A DNA stretch of 59,683 nt from Zygnema cylindricum (GCA_037447655.1 JBBHKE010001720.1:39956-99638), one strand, 5' to 3'. Positions 36,390 to 47,688 are shown, counted from the first letter of the stretch. Notes: generated by a model not told the origin, from the letters alone. Numbers and translations: made by a program.

Positions 36390-36639
36390 TGTTGTATATT
36401 AAAAAGGTTCCACTGGCTAGCTCTGGGGGTTTGTTTTTCCCTGCGCATTTTTTTTTTTTTTTAGTGTTTGTTTAGAGTGGGCTTTTATTTTCACCGCTGT
36501 TTTAGTTCGTTGGACTTATCATGACAAACTTGGTATGAAAATAAAAGAAAAGTGAAAGGAAAGAAAAGCCAAAAAGCAAAAGAAAAATTTGATTTTTAAT
36601 TTGATTTATTTTCGGGTGAGATTTGTTTGTGATTTTTTT

Positions 36640-36945
36640 TTTTTTTTACGCGTCCCTTTTTGTTTGGGGGTCTCGATCGGTCACCTTGGAAAAATTATAT
36701 GTTGTTGTACGGTTGTAAAACGATGGTTTAATACGGACGGACGAATTTGAGTCATCGCCGACTAATCGTACGGCAACATGAATCACATCGCGACGTTTTT
36801 GTTGACGTGAGATGACGTCACAGGCGATTCACGTCCAACCAAAAGAAAAGGACATTTATTTCCTCATCGCATCCGAAGGACATTCATTTCCTCATCTCAT
36901 CCGTCACCCATTTTTTAGTGTGAATTCGTGCATATGTTTCTTACA
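36640..36945 (+). repeat. Dispersed repeat, copy 2 of a direct pair
   Basis: Same ordered words as 30368-30640. This copy additionally duplicates a short GGACATT(T/C)ATTTCCTCATC segment (near 36858 and 36888). It ends beside MITE copy 2. Confidence 0.85.
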
Positions 36946-36967
36946 CCGTGAATCGTGAATCGTTATT

Positions 36968-37150
36968 AGTGTTAATGTTTTTTTCGTCTCTTTAAACATC
37001 TTTTCTCCGTACACACATGTTGGTTTTTAGATCTGACGGGTGCGATTGAAAGGTAATAATCTTAGCTTCTAATTGACGGTCATAAATTGAAAATCGGACA
37101 AGAGTGTACGGATAAAAGACGTTTTAAGCGGAGAAAAAAATATTAATCCT
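36968..37150. mobile_element. MITE copy 2 (183 bp)
   Basis: The left end, AGTGTTAATGTTTTTTTCGT, and the complementary right end, GGAGAAAAAAATATTAATCC, frame an interior with GATCTGACGGGTGCGATTGA. Interior and ends match the copies at 48297-48480 and 49380-49509. It lies about 220 bp upstream of the TRAF-type gene's start codon. Confidence 0.85.
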
Positions 37151-37371
37151 AATAGCGATACACGGTGTACCGTACTGTACCTTCTAAGACCAGTCTTGTA
37201 AAATTCCTTGTGCAATCAGTTTAATTTCCTCTAAAAAAAAAATAAAAAAAAATAAATAAAAAAATAACACAATTAGTGTAATTAGTTACAATTAGTGTAA
37301 TCTGTAAATTCTTTTTAAATCGGAAGAGAATTGTCAAAAAATTCTATTTATTCATTTTTTTTTTTTTACCA

Positions 37372-40300
37372 ATGGGAATAAATACTGACCGCGTGGTTTC
37401 TTCCGAAAATCTTTCTTCTGAAGTTTTTTGTCCTATCTGCAACGATCTCATCCATCCGTACGATGCAATTCAGGTTGAGTACTTTGCCAAATTTTGTACT
37501 TTTATATCTTTTTTTTTCCGGAAGATTTTTTTTCGGACGAGTTATTTTTTTTTTTCAGAAGGTTTAACTTGGAAAAAAAATATATGTGGAATTTTTTTTT
37601 TGAAGTTTTTTTTCATTTTTTTCCGTACATGAAAAATGAAATGTATCTGCTGTTAATTTGGAAAATTATTATTTAGAAGAATTTAATTTGAGTTGAATTC
37701 TTCCAAAAAAATAAATATAGCTTCTAAATAATTAGATAGATAATTAAAATAATAGATAACTAAATAGGTAATAATTAACTAGATAAATTAAGTAATTATT
37801 CTAAATAACTAAATAGGACTTTATTTGGAAGAATTTCTTCGGAAGATTTTTTTTGGGAAGAATTTAATTCTAGATGAGAAAAAAAATAAAAATCAAAAAA
37901 AAAAAAATAATTTTTCATTGATTCTCATGTACATTGTTTCATTTTCTTTGTCCTTATATATTTTTTTTCTCTTGAAACAGAGTAACTACAAAAAATGTAA
38001 AAAAAATGTTTACATTTTGGCCGTTATTTTGGTCGTTATAATCTAAAGAAATTTAAAATTTAAAATTGAAAAAAACAAAAAAATTCAAAAAAATCAATTT
38101 CAATTTTTTTGTTTTTTTGTTTTTTTTTAAATTGGTAAACTTTGTTAAATGTCGATGAAAAAGTTTCATCATATGCTTTTAGAGTGAAGAATATACCACA
38201 AGAGTTTGTGGTTTATAATTTATGAGGATAATTAGAATTAGTAAATTAATTAAATAATTAAGTAATTAAATAATTAGTTAATAATAAATCGAGGTTTAGA
38301 ATAAAGTAGTGCACAGTGAGAGCTGTGAGGATATAAGTGGTACATTAGACCTTAATCCTGGATTCACATGTTTAAGTGTGGAGTTCTTTCTTTCTCTCTC
38401 TCTCTCTCTCCCCTCCTCTCCCCTCCCTCTCTCTCTCTCTTTCTCTCCTCCCCTCCTCCCTTCCACCCCTCATGGATTTATTTTTCTTCTCTCTCTCACT
38501 CTCTCTCCCTCTCTCTCGCTCTCTCCCCTCCCTCTCTCCCCTCCCTCTCTCTCTTTCTCTCTTCCCCTCCTCCCTTCCACCCCTCATGGATTTATTTTTT
38601 TTTTCTCTCTCTCTCTCTCTCTCTCCCTCTTCCCTCCTTCCCTCTTTGCCTCACTTATGACTTTCTCAACATTCAACGCAGGAAATACGAATGATATTAT
38701 CTTATTGCTCCCGTTAACGTTTCAAAATTTATCAATTTTTTCAAGGAAGATAAGTGATTAAATTCGTGGTTTTTACATATTAACATATATTTTTTTGTCT
38801 TTAACAATGCAGGCTGAGCCATGTGGCCATCTTTTTTGCGGTCTCTGTATTAAAAAAACAATGGATATTCATGGGCGATGTCCTCAGGTAGTTCTCCCTC
38901 ATCAACTTTATGTATGTTATGTACAATAACAACATATATACACTAAATTATACTAAATGGTGGTATACGGAATATGGAAGTATATGGTGGTATGATATGG
39001 TGGTAGACGGCAGTAGCATATGGTGTATTTTTAATTATTTATAATATGTATATGTATACAGTGTACATATATAGTATGGAGTATATAGTGTATATATACT
39101 TATATAGTATGTAATGCACACACACACACATATATATATATGTATATATATGTGTATATGTACATGTAATGTACATGTACATGCATGTTGTAGCACGCGT
39201 ATGTTGGTTTGGAAAATGTATGTTTATCTTTTTTCTTGTCCCTTGTAAACACAATTTGGCATGAAATTTCTTATTTAAAACAATCGGTGCGTTATTTGGA
39301 ATCCTTTTCATTTCAAACCATGAAGTTCAGCAAAACATTGCATCCTTGTCCTCTCGCGAGAAAATAGGGACAACCGGAGGAATTATTTGAGTTAGGAACT
39401 ACTTTTTGCTTTAGAAATAATGGAAGAGTGACAAGAACTTATAGAATAAAAACAAGAACTTGAATAAGTATTTTTTGGTTTAATGTATACCTTTCTCTTA
39501 TGAGCTTATGTGACGATACATGTTATTTCATTTCTCATCGAATGATACAACTGACTAGTAGAGGAAGGAGAGGGAGGACAGAAAGGAGGGAAGAGAGAGG
39601 AGAGGGAGAGAGAATAAGGAGAGGGAGGGATCTAATTATTCAAGTATCATTTGTATACATTAGTTACACATGATGATAGCAAATGTGCGACTTTATTTCA
39701 ACTTTTGATCATATTGTCAAATTTGGAAAAGAATTCACTCTGTCCATAGATTTTAGAGTTAATTACTCTAATGGGAGCGCCTCTTTTTTCTGACCCAAAA
39801 TCATATTTAGTGTTAATAACACTATTTTCTTAATTGGCCCACAATGAGCCCGTGACAAGACATAATTAGTGTAATTAATTTCAATAAAGTATTCAGGCTA
39901 ATACTTCACAAACCACCAAAAAGTCTGGCGTATCTCTTTCTGTCCAGGATCGGGAGCCCATTGGAAATGCACAATTGAAAAGGGTGAAAGATTTTAATCC
40001 TTTTGTTTACCGTCTTCTCGGACGGTGAGAGTCTTATTTTTTTTGTTTATTTGACTGCTTTATGAGCTCATTTTTAGAATTTTAAGGTTTAAAACTGTCT
40101 TTGAGGCTTAAAAAAAGTGAATGCCCATGCCATTGTGTTTTGTGCCTTTTTTGAATTGTATTACATGCGAGGCTTTTCTTCATAAAACAGAAAAAACCTA
40201 CCTTTTTACTTTCCTTTTTAACTACCTTTTTGCATGTCTGATGTTTCGGTTGTTTGTTCCAGATTCTAATCTGGATGAACAATTAAATGTGAAAGAGCTG

Positions 40301-43300
40301 GGTTAGAAAGATGAAATTATTGGTTTTCGAACTTTTAAAATGTTGGGTGTTTAAATTTGTCAACATTTCAAGTATTGGGTGTCAAAATCTGTCAAAATTT
40401 CATGTATTGGGAGCCAAAATTTGTCAGAAAATGAAGCCAAGTCAAAGTGCTGGGTGTCGAAATTTGTCATAATTTGAAAACATTTGAAGGATTGGGCGTC
40501 AAAATTTGTCAAATATTGAAAAAAATTAAAGAAATAGGTGTCGATTTTTTTTTTTTAAATGTCTTTTATTGCAGGCATAGAATAAGATGTGCGCGATTTC
40601 AAGAAGGATGCGATTGGGAGGGTGAAGTTTCCGAGGCAAATTTCCATGAAACTCGATGTGGGAAGGAATGGGTTATTTGTTTGAGATGTCGTGAGAATAT
40701 GTTGCGAGAGGATTTATCCACACATCATCAAACATGTCGAGATTGCAAGGTGGAAATTACAAATCTATGTTTAAAATATGTTTAAAAGTGTGAAAAATGA
40801 AGATACATCTTACTTTTAATAGTAATTAAACAAGCGTTTGGACAATAACTCAAATTTTTATTGGTAAATCGTTGGATAAAACAAAGTGAAAGCTGAATTT
40901 ATAATAGTATAACATGTCCTCATTCTTGAAACTTTATTGCAAGGTGACACGCCAAACATATATTTAAAATATGTTAGTGTGGAAAATGAAGACATATCAT
41001 ACTTTTTAATTCCATTTATACTGACAGTAAGAAATCGCGGGTTAAAATAATAGCTTGATTTCTACTAGGTAAAAGTTGGTTAAAAAAAAAGGTGAAAATT
41101 GAATTAAAATTGTATAGTATGTCCTCATTTTTGACAGACTAGACTATAAAAGTGTGTTCTTAATTTTAAGATTGTTTTAGATGATAATTTTTTACTCTTT
41201 TTATTCTAGTCTTTTTTTTCTAGTCATTTTCTTTTATTTTAGTTCATACGATATTTTTTATCATTTTTAAAGCCTTAACTGCCTTATTAGGGTGTTCTTT
41301 TCAATATTTATGTTTACAGTTGCAAATGTCACTAAGTTTTGTTGCTTCTCTCTCTCTCGCTTTCTCCCTCTCTCTCTCCCTCCTCTTCTCCCTCTCCTTT
41401 CTCCCTCTTCCTCTTCCATCCCTCCCTCCCTCCCTCCCTCCTCTTCTCCCTCCTCTTTTTCTTTTTCTAGAAAGGGGGACACAATTGGGAACGGTTACAG
41501 ATTTCATTTTCAATAAACCATTCTCGAGAATGTGAGGCGTCTTTTTCTCCTCTGTTTTTTTTTGTATAGGTAGGGAGAGAGGGAGGGCGAAAGGAGAGAG
41601 GGAGGGCGGAGGGCGGAGAGAGAGAGTGAGGCCTTAGGGAGGGAGATAGGGCGAAGAGTGAGAGTTAGGGCGGAGGAAGAGAAAGAGAGGGCGCCAGCCA
41701 CGACCCTCTAACCGCTTTTCTAACCGTAAAATTATTTTTTTCGTCTATTCTCATTTTTCTCTTTTCTTCTTTTCTTGTTTTCTCCTTTTCCCTTTTCCTT
41801 TTTTCTTTTCCTTGTTATTTTTTCCTTCTTTTTTAGGCACGAAATCGAGGCTGACCGAATCGGTCTACTCCTCCAATCGGCCGCCGGATATGACCCTCGA
41901 ATTGCTCCTTCGGTTTACGAAAAACTCGCCACTTTGGAAAAATCGCCGCAATGGGCGGAATACATTTCCACTCACCCCTCCGGAAAAAGGAGAGCCGAAC
42001 TTCTCCAAAAAACAGAGACAATGAGGGAAGCTCTAGCGATTTATCGGGAAAAGGTCGCGGGAAAGTCGATCGAGTTGTTTTTGTGAGGAGGGAGAGGGAG
42101 GGAGAGGGAAAGGGAGAGGGAGAGGGAGCGATTTATCGGAAAGTTGGAAATCGGTGGAGCTGTTTTTGTGATGAGGAGAGGGAGAGGGAGAGGGAGAGGG
42201 AGCAATTTATTGGGAATAGGTCGCGGGAAAATCTATCGAATTGTTTTTCTGAGTGGGAGGGAGAGGGAGGGAGAGGAGAGGAGGAGGGAGGGATTTATCA
42301 GGAAAAGGTCGATGTGGGAAGGAATGGGTTATTTGTTTGAGATGTCGTGAGAATATGTTGCGAGAGGATTTATCCACACATCATCAAACATGTCGAGATT
42401 GCAAGGTGGAAATTACAAATCTATGTTTAAAATATGTTTAAAAGTGTGAAAAATGAAGATACATCTTACTTTTAATAGTAATTAAACAAGCGTTTGGACA
42501 ATAACTCAAATTTTTCTTGGTAAATCGTTGGATAATACAAAGTGAAAGCTGAATTTATAATAGTATAACATGTCCTCATTCTTGAAACTTTATTGCAAGG
42601 TGACACGCCAAACATATATTTAAAATATGTTTAGTGTGGAAAATGAAGACATATCATACTTTTTAATTCCATTTCTACCGACAGTAAGAAATCGCGGGTT
42701 AAAATAATAGCTTGATTTCTACTAGGTAAAAGTTGGTTAAAAAAAAAGGTGAAAATTGAATTAAAATTGTATAGTATGTCCTCATTTTTGACAGACTAGA
42801 CTGTAAAAGTGTGTTCTTAATTTTAAGATTGTTTTAGATGATACTTTTTTACTATTTTTATTCTAGTCTTTTTTTTCTAGTCATTTTATTTTATTTTAGT
42901 TCATATGACAATTTTTATCATTTTTAAAGCCTTAACTGCCTTATTAGGGTGTTCTTTTCAATATTTATGTTTACAGTTGCAAATGTCACTAAGTTGTTGC
43001 TTCTCTCTCTCGCTTTCTCCCTCTCTCTCTCCCTCCTCTTCTCCCTCTCCTTTCTCCCTCTTCCTCTTCCATCCCTCCCTCCCTCCCTCCCTCCTCTTCT
43101 CCCTCTCCTTCTTTCTCCCTCTTCCTCTTCCATCCCTCCCTCCCTCCCTCCCTCCCTCCCTCCCCTCCCTCCCACCCTCCCTCCCTCCCTCCTCCCTCCC
43201 TCCCTCCCTCCCTCCCTCCCTCCCTCCCTCCCTCCCTCCCTCCCTCCCTCCCTCCCTCCCTCCCTCCCTCCCTCCCTCCCTCCCTCCCTCCCTCCCTCCC

Positions 43301-43532
43301 TCCTTCCTCCCTCCCCTCCCTCCCTCCCTCCCCTCCCTCCCTCCCTCCATCCCTCCCTCCCTCCCCTCCCTCCCTCCCTCCCTCCCTCCCTCCCTCCCTC
43401 CCTCCCTCCCTCCCTCCCTCCCTCCCTCCCTCCCTCCCTCCCTCCCTCCCTCCCTCCCTCCCTCCCTCCCTCCCTCCCCCTCTCCCTCTCAGTCTCCCTC
43501 ACCCTCCCTCCCTCTACCTCTCCTTTCCCTCT

Positions 43533-43573
<41 letters not shown>

Positions 43574-45081
43574 CCCCTCCCTCGTGGTTATATGGTAATG
43601 TATATGGGTTCGGTTAACTTCATGATGTCAATATGTAGTAAAGTTTCTATGTAAAATGGATTTTTTTTTTCCCAAAAAGTATACGAAAAAGTATAGTTAG
43701 TCAAAAAATCGAATCTTATTTAATTTCAAAATTGAAGTTTTTGTCTAAAAACTTTTTGAAATTTTATCCCAAGAAAAGGATTTAGTCTTAAAACTTTTTC
43801 TGTTGAAGGAAAGAATTTAGCCTTTTTATTTTTTTTCCTAAGTTTCACTGTATCATTGTTGTTGTTAATGACACTGTATCTTTTTCTTAATCGTACCCAT
43901 TTAACCTGAATTAGGGTCGATGATAATTGTTTTTTTTTTTTTTTTTCTAAACAATAATTTTTAAATGGTTTAAAATCAACCACATCGTGCGAAACTGAAT
44001 TAAATTTAATAATGCTAATTTAAATTCCACGCTTATAATTTATTTACTAAAATAGATTAGAATGTATAATACTCATAATGTTAATTTTACGATATTAATT
44101 TCTTTGCTCTAATGCATTAAAGTTTATAATTTTTATAATGTAAATTTTACGGTGTTAATTTATTTACTCTAATAAATTACAATTTATAATACTAATAAAA
44201 TTAATTCTACGCTGTTAATTTCTTTAGTCTAATATTTTAAATTTTAAAGATCTATCATGCTAAAAATATAATTTTTTGGTGATAAATTCATTGCTCTAAC
44301 AATTCACGAATTTAGTTTTTCTTATAATTTTTTAGGAATGTGAGCAAAAAGATTTGGAAATTGAAAATTTGAAGGAACAATTGGAGGATAAACCGGTTTT
44401 ATTATCAAAAGTTGTTCATCTTACTCAAAGAATTCGACTTTTGCAAGTAAGTTTGGTTTGAAACCTTAAAACATTTTGAAGGTCTTTGAAATTTTCTGAA
44501 GTTTTTTGAAGATTTGAAGATTTGAAGGCAAAGTGGAAGTTAAATGTTTTCTTTCTTGTTTAAACGTTTTTAAAATGGTTTGTAGTTTAATTGGTTACTG
44601 TTGAGTGATACTGATTTCTATAAAAATATATTTTTTCTCTTTTTTTTTTTTTTGACTACACAACATATTCTTGAGAATTCTTTCCAAAAAAGAGGACCAT
44701 GTCTGTATTTGTCTGTTTGTTTTTATTTTTTAATTTGTTATTTGTCTATTTTCCTTCTCTCCATCTTTCTTTTTTTCTTGTGTGGGTATATATTTTGAAT
44801 TTTTGAATATAAGTTCCCAAAGTAAAAGTTGTTTATTTTGTTTTGCAAACTTTTTTTTTCTAATATGGGTATATATTTCAAATGGGTTTTATTTGTCTTT
44901 GACATTTTTTGGGCTTTTTTCAAAAAAACGTTTTTTTCTTTTGGACCTTTTTCTATTTTAGGATCAACAAGAAAGTGATGAGAACTTCCAATATAATAAA
45001 TGTACGGTTTTGGATATGGCGAGTTTAATCGGTCGTCCCTCCATCCCCACGAGGAATCGATCTGGACCATTTTATATATAA
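37372..45081 (+). CDS. RING plus TRAF-type zinc-finger protein, six exons
   Basis: A probable E3 ubiquitin ligase or signalling adaptor in the cytoplasm. Exons are 37372-37473, 38813-38887, 39897-40024, 40575-40749, 44336-44446 and 44962-45081 (stop TAA), giving 236 residues; joins are phases 0, 0, 2, 0, 0. The RING (residues about 20-58) has CPICNDL, EPCGHLFCGLC and RCPQ, but the eighth ligand expected after RCPQ is missing at the exon 2/3 join. Two TRAF-type fingers follow with exact C-x6-C-x11-H-x3-C (CARFQEGC start) and C-x2-C-x11-H-x3-C (CLRCRENMLREDL) spacing. The tail is a short coiled coil (EIENLKEQLED, VVHLTQRIRLLQ). There is no MATH domain. Exon 4 could also read through its donor to a stop at 40783, giving a shorter product. 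Intron 4 contains the duplicated segment and the M48 fragment. Confidence 0.87.
38390..38640 (+). repeat. C/T tract with an internal roughly 120-bp duplication in intron 1 of the TRAF-type gene
   Basis: CCTCCCTTCCACCCCTCATG followed by GATTTATTTTT occurs twice (near 38454 and 38568), each embedded in (CT)n, so the tract grew by duplicating a unit with non-C/T landmarks. Confidence 0.85.
39035..39180 (+). repeat. TATATG/GTATAC microsatellite in intron 2 of the TRAF-type gene
   Basis: Alternating TATA, ACAC and GTACATGTAC-like sequence. A purine tract lies further on in the same intron (39560-39630). Confidence 0.8.
40654..41458 (+). repeat. Segmental duplication copy A (3' part of exon 4 plus intron)
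   Basis: It starts at CGATGTGGGAAGGAATGGG inside exon 4 and runs through the splice donor into the intron as far as the C/T tract. It matches 42310 onward at about 98% by eye (roughly 15 differences in 800 bp), with an offset of 1656 bp. Within each copy there is also a roughly 194-bp tandem duplication that includes ATTGCAAGGTG, the exon end with its donor (40742 and 40936). Confidence 0.93.
41471..42086 (+). pseudogene. Orphan last two exons of an OMA1-like M48 metallopeptidase
   Basis: The family are membrane-associated zinc peptidases (OMA1 acts in mitochondrial inner-membrane stress control). Exons are 41471-41531 and 41837-42086 (stop TGA), joined in phase 2. They read LGTVTDFIFNKPFSRM, then HEIEADRIGLLLQSAAGYDP (the conserved ExxAD-type third zinc-ligand region), then ISTHPSGKRRAELLQ and a C-terminus of about 30 residues. 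The HExxH-bearing upstream exons and any transmembrane part are absent from the window. The fragment sits in the same orientation inside an intron of the TRAF-type gene, between two copies of a duplicated host segment. It is therefore probably a displaced partial copy. A misassembly through C/T tracts is the main alternative. Coding sequence itself shows no stop or frameshift, so displacement looks recent. Confidence 0.8.
42033..42309 (+). repeat. Minisatellite derived from the 3' end of the M48 exon
   Basis: Four units start with GCGATTTATCGGGAAAAGGT or a variant near 42036, 42128, 42202 and 42291. In the first three the start is followed by a GTTGTTTTTGTGAGG-like segment and a GGGAGA tract; the fourth is cut short where duplication copy B begins. 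The first unit contains the end of the M48 reading frame. Spacing is 92, 74 and 89 bp. Confidence 0.88.
42310..43108 (+). repeat. Segmental duplication copy B (partial exon 4 copy)
   Basis: It repeats copy A from mid-exon 4 onward. It lacks the first part of the exon and its acceptor, so it should not be spliced as an exon, but it does retain a splice donor. It then leads into the real downstream intron and exon 5. Confidence 0.92.
43005..43575 (+). repeat. Very long (CCCT)n tract
   Basis: After C/T-rich lead-in, about 300 bp of nearly perfect CCCT units run from about 43180 to 43477, then mixed C/T. The opposite strand is (AGGG)n, which is G-quadruplex competent. Hundreds of codons of Pro-Ser-Leu or Gly-Arg-Glu in every frame are artefacts. 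Confidence 0.95.
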
Positions 45082-45089
45082 ACCACTTC

Positions 45090-45175
45090 TTTTTTTTTTT
45101 TTTTTATTTTTTTATATATATATAAATATAAATATAGATATTTTTCTTTTTCTTATAAATGTTGTACATGTGTAC

Positions 45176-45206
<31 letters not shown>

Positions 45207-45465
45207 ATATATATATACATATATATGTATATATATACCCCTTATCTCTTCTCATTATCTCTTTCAATATACTTGTCATCTCCTATATATAAGGCACTCT
45301 ATATATACTAATAATGTTCTCTATATATATGTATATCACTATATATATATATATATATATCTATATAATAATATACAATAATATACATGTAATATATAAT
45401 ACTATATATATATGTATATATATAATATATATATATATATACTATATTGTAATTTTAATCTCTCT
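45090..45465 (+). repeat. AT microsatellite cluster 3' of the TRAF-type gene
   Basis: (TA)n with ATACATAT variants directly follows the stop codon of the TRAF-type gene. No polyadenylation signal was assigned with confidence. Confidence 0.9.
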
Positions 45466-46134
45466 CATTATAAAGATGCATGCATTTATTATTTTTTCAT
45501 ATATCAATGTGGCTTCATTTACCTATATATATGTGCATGTGTGTGCATAAATGTATATCTTTTTTTTTTAATATTTGCAGTCATGTACAAAAGGTTGATT
45601 TGGTTTTCTAGTCTGTTTTAGATTTTAGCCACTTCCCTTGACAGCTGTCAAAACATCTTCTGGGTGTCACCCCTCGAGAGTGTTTAGAACATGTTTAAAA
45701 AGGTTTCAACAATTTAAGGTTTTCTTCGGTTATCGATTGTACTTATCTTCTTTGGTTTGCATACATTGATGGTTACACTATTCACCGCTATTAGTGTGGA
45801 TTGGTTTAGGGGGGATTATTGTGTGTTATCATTGAAAAATTACATTATTGTTGGTGTATGTTTTTTCCCATATCGTGTGCAATTAGCGTATTTTCTTGAA
45901 ACACAGGTAAAGCCACTTAGTTTATGAGGACCGTGGTCAACACTAATTGTGGTGTAGGCAATAGTATTAGGTCAAGTCACCTTTTATCATCCACAAAATA
46001 ATCAATTTAACCAATTTAGTCAGTTCAACCAATTTAACCATTTTAACCAATTTAACCAATTTAGCCATATTAACCAATTTAACCAATTTTAACATTTCAA
46101 ATGTTGTTTGTGTATTTCTTTTTTGTCTTTTTAG
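45466..46134. other. Spacer with a 9-bp repeat before the unrecognised gene
   Basis: Mostly featureless. From about 46000 to 46090 there are about nine AATTTAACC-type units. No exon was recognised, although 5' exons of the next gene may lie here. Confidence 0.55.
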
Positions 46135-47688
46135 CACTTTTATGATGAATGGATGCAACATTTTTCAGAGGGTACTCACAATGAAGACTTTGAAATACAT
46201 CTCCTTCTCGTTTCTTCCCTGGCTTCTACTTGGTTTTCCGAAGCTCAAAGAGAGGGACTTAAGTTTCGGCTTTTGAAGGTTTCTCTTCACACCATAGGTA
46301 TCGGTTCCATGTGAGGAAAACCATTTTCATTTTTTTTGTATAGATATCTACAGCAAAGTCATATTTGTTGTAAGGTTTGAAGGAAGGTGTTTCAAAAATA
46401 TGCAAATAAACGGACAATGTTCTCAACAATGTTTTTGATAATGTTTTCGACAATGTTTACGACAATGTTTACGATAATGTTTACGGCAATGTTTTCGACA
46501 AAGTTTACGACAATGTTTTTGACAATGTTTACGATGACAAAGTTTTGACAATGTTTTCGACAAAGTTTTCGACAATGTTTACAACAAATATCTTCGACAA
46601 AGTTTTGGGTAGACTTTTATTTTGGTATGTAAACAACTAGGTTTAGGTTTGTACTGGATATTCAAAGAAATGGCGTATTCCACTGAGAAAAGGAACTTCA
46701 AAAGAAAATATGTCGTTTGCAAAGTTTTTTGTATTATGAGTGGCTTATAGGAGGAAAACGAAAAGAAAACGAAGAGAAGAAAACGAAAACGAAGGAGATG
46801 AAATGAAGAAAAAGAGGACGAAGAAAACAAAGAAAACGAAGAACGGGAAAAAAATGAAGATGATGAAGAAAAAGAAGAGGAAGTAGAAGTAACAAAGGAG
46901 GTTTAAACAATAGAGAAACACGATTTACTGTGGATCTTCCTTTTTTTAGCCTTTTTTTGGATGCGCCATTCAATGTTTATATCTGAATATGGGACAAATA
47001 AATGAGCTTTAAAAAAATCCTTGTATACTTACACAATTTTCTTCGATTTGTTGCAACGGTTGATTTGTGACGATATGGAAATCGATTATTGATTAAACTT
47101 TTTTTTATTTTTTTTAATTTCGGATGTTAACATGATGCGAAAATTCAAAAGATTTTGTCTTTGTACTCTTAAGGAAATGCGTGAGAACTTTTTCGAGAAT
47201 ATTTTCATATAATATATGCTTGATTGGTGTGAACCAATGCAATTCAAGACCTTCCCGCCTATTATTTTTGTTGTAAGCCTTGAAGAAGAAAGATAGGCAA
47301 TCTTGAATCTCTTACCTCACAAGATTTAAGGTTTCTTCTCTCACTTCTTGGTGTCCAGTCTAAAACCTGTTTTCTGTCGCCTTTTTGAAATGTTTTAGTG
47401 GACATCACTTTGGAAAACATGCACCGTTTTCCTCCTGACTTTCTCAACGATGTCAAAGGACCTCCACGCTATTATACGTCGGAAATTTGCTGTCATCAAT
47501 GTGAAATTGCTTCTTCAACTCCCATAGCTCTTGGGCATGAGGGCATCGTCCAACCAGAAAGCTCTTTTATGTCCTTTCACGGGATTTCTACAGAGGAGTG
47601 CCTCTCGATTCCTTTTGTGGAAGCCCCAACTTTTCACTCACATGAAAATCTTGGGAAATTGAAATCTCTTGTATCTGAGGTGAGTTGA
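46135..47688 (+). CDS. Unrecognised protein, two supported exons, 5' incomplete
   Basis: I do not recognise the family. Exon A (46135-46297) follows a TTTTTAG acceptor and encodes HFYDEWMQHFSEG, DFEIHLLLVSSLASTWFSEA and EGLKFRLLK. The donor ATAG-GTATCG leaves phase 1, which fits exon B (47399-47688), beginning VDITLENMHRFPPDFLND, with a CCHQCE motif and ending LKSLVSEVS before TGA. A GAG-GTGAGT donor at 47679 could instead splice onward, so the end is uncertain. Composition is normal and coding-like and quite unlike the flanking repeats. No signal peptide or membrane segment is clear. Start codon and upstream exons were not found. Confidence 0.45.
46428..46605 (+). repeat. 12-bp minisatellite TTTTCGACAATG
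   Basis: About 14 imperfect 12-bp units (TTTACGACAATG and TTCGACAAAG variants) inside the intron of the unrecognised gene. Confidence 0.9.

Noticed and set aside
30368-36945. Intact LTR retrotransposon
   Set aside because: The paired repeats are diverged and I see no gag, reverse transcriptase or integrase motifs between them; kept only as a dispersed repeat.
42144-42441. Fusion protein joining Gly-Arg-Glu sequence to the CLRCRENML zinc finger
   Set aside because: The frame runs from the M48-derived minisatellite into partial exon copy B, which has no acceptor; a chance in-frame junction.
42905-43654. Proline-serine-leucine protein of about 250 codons and its Gly-Arg-Glu antisense counterpart
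   Set aside because: Translated (CCCT)n inside an intron.
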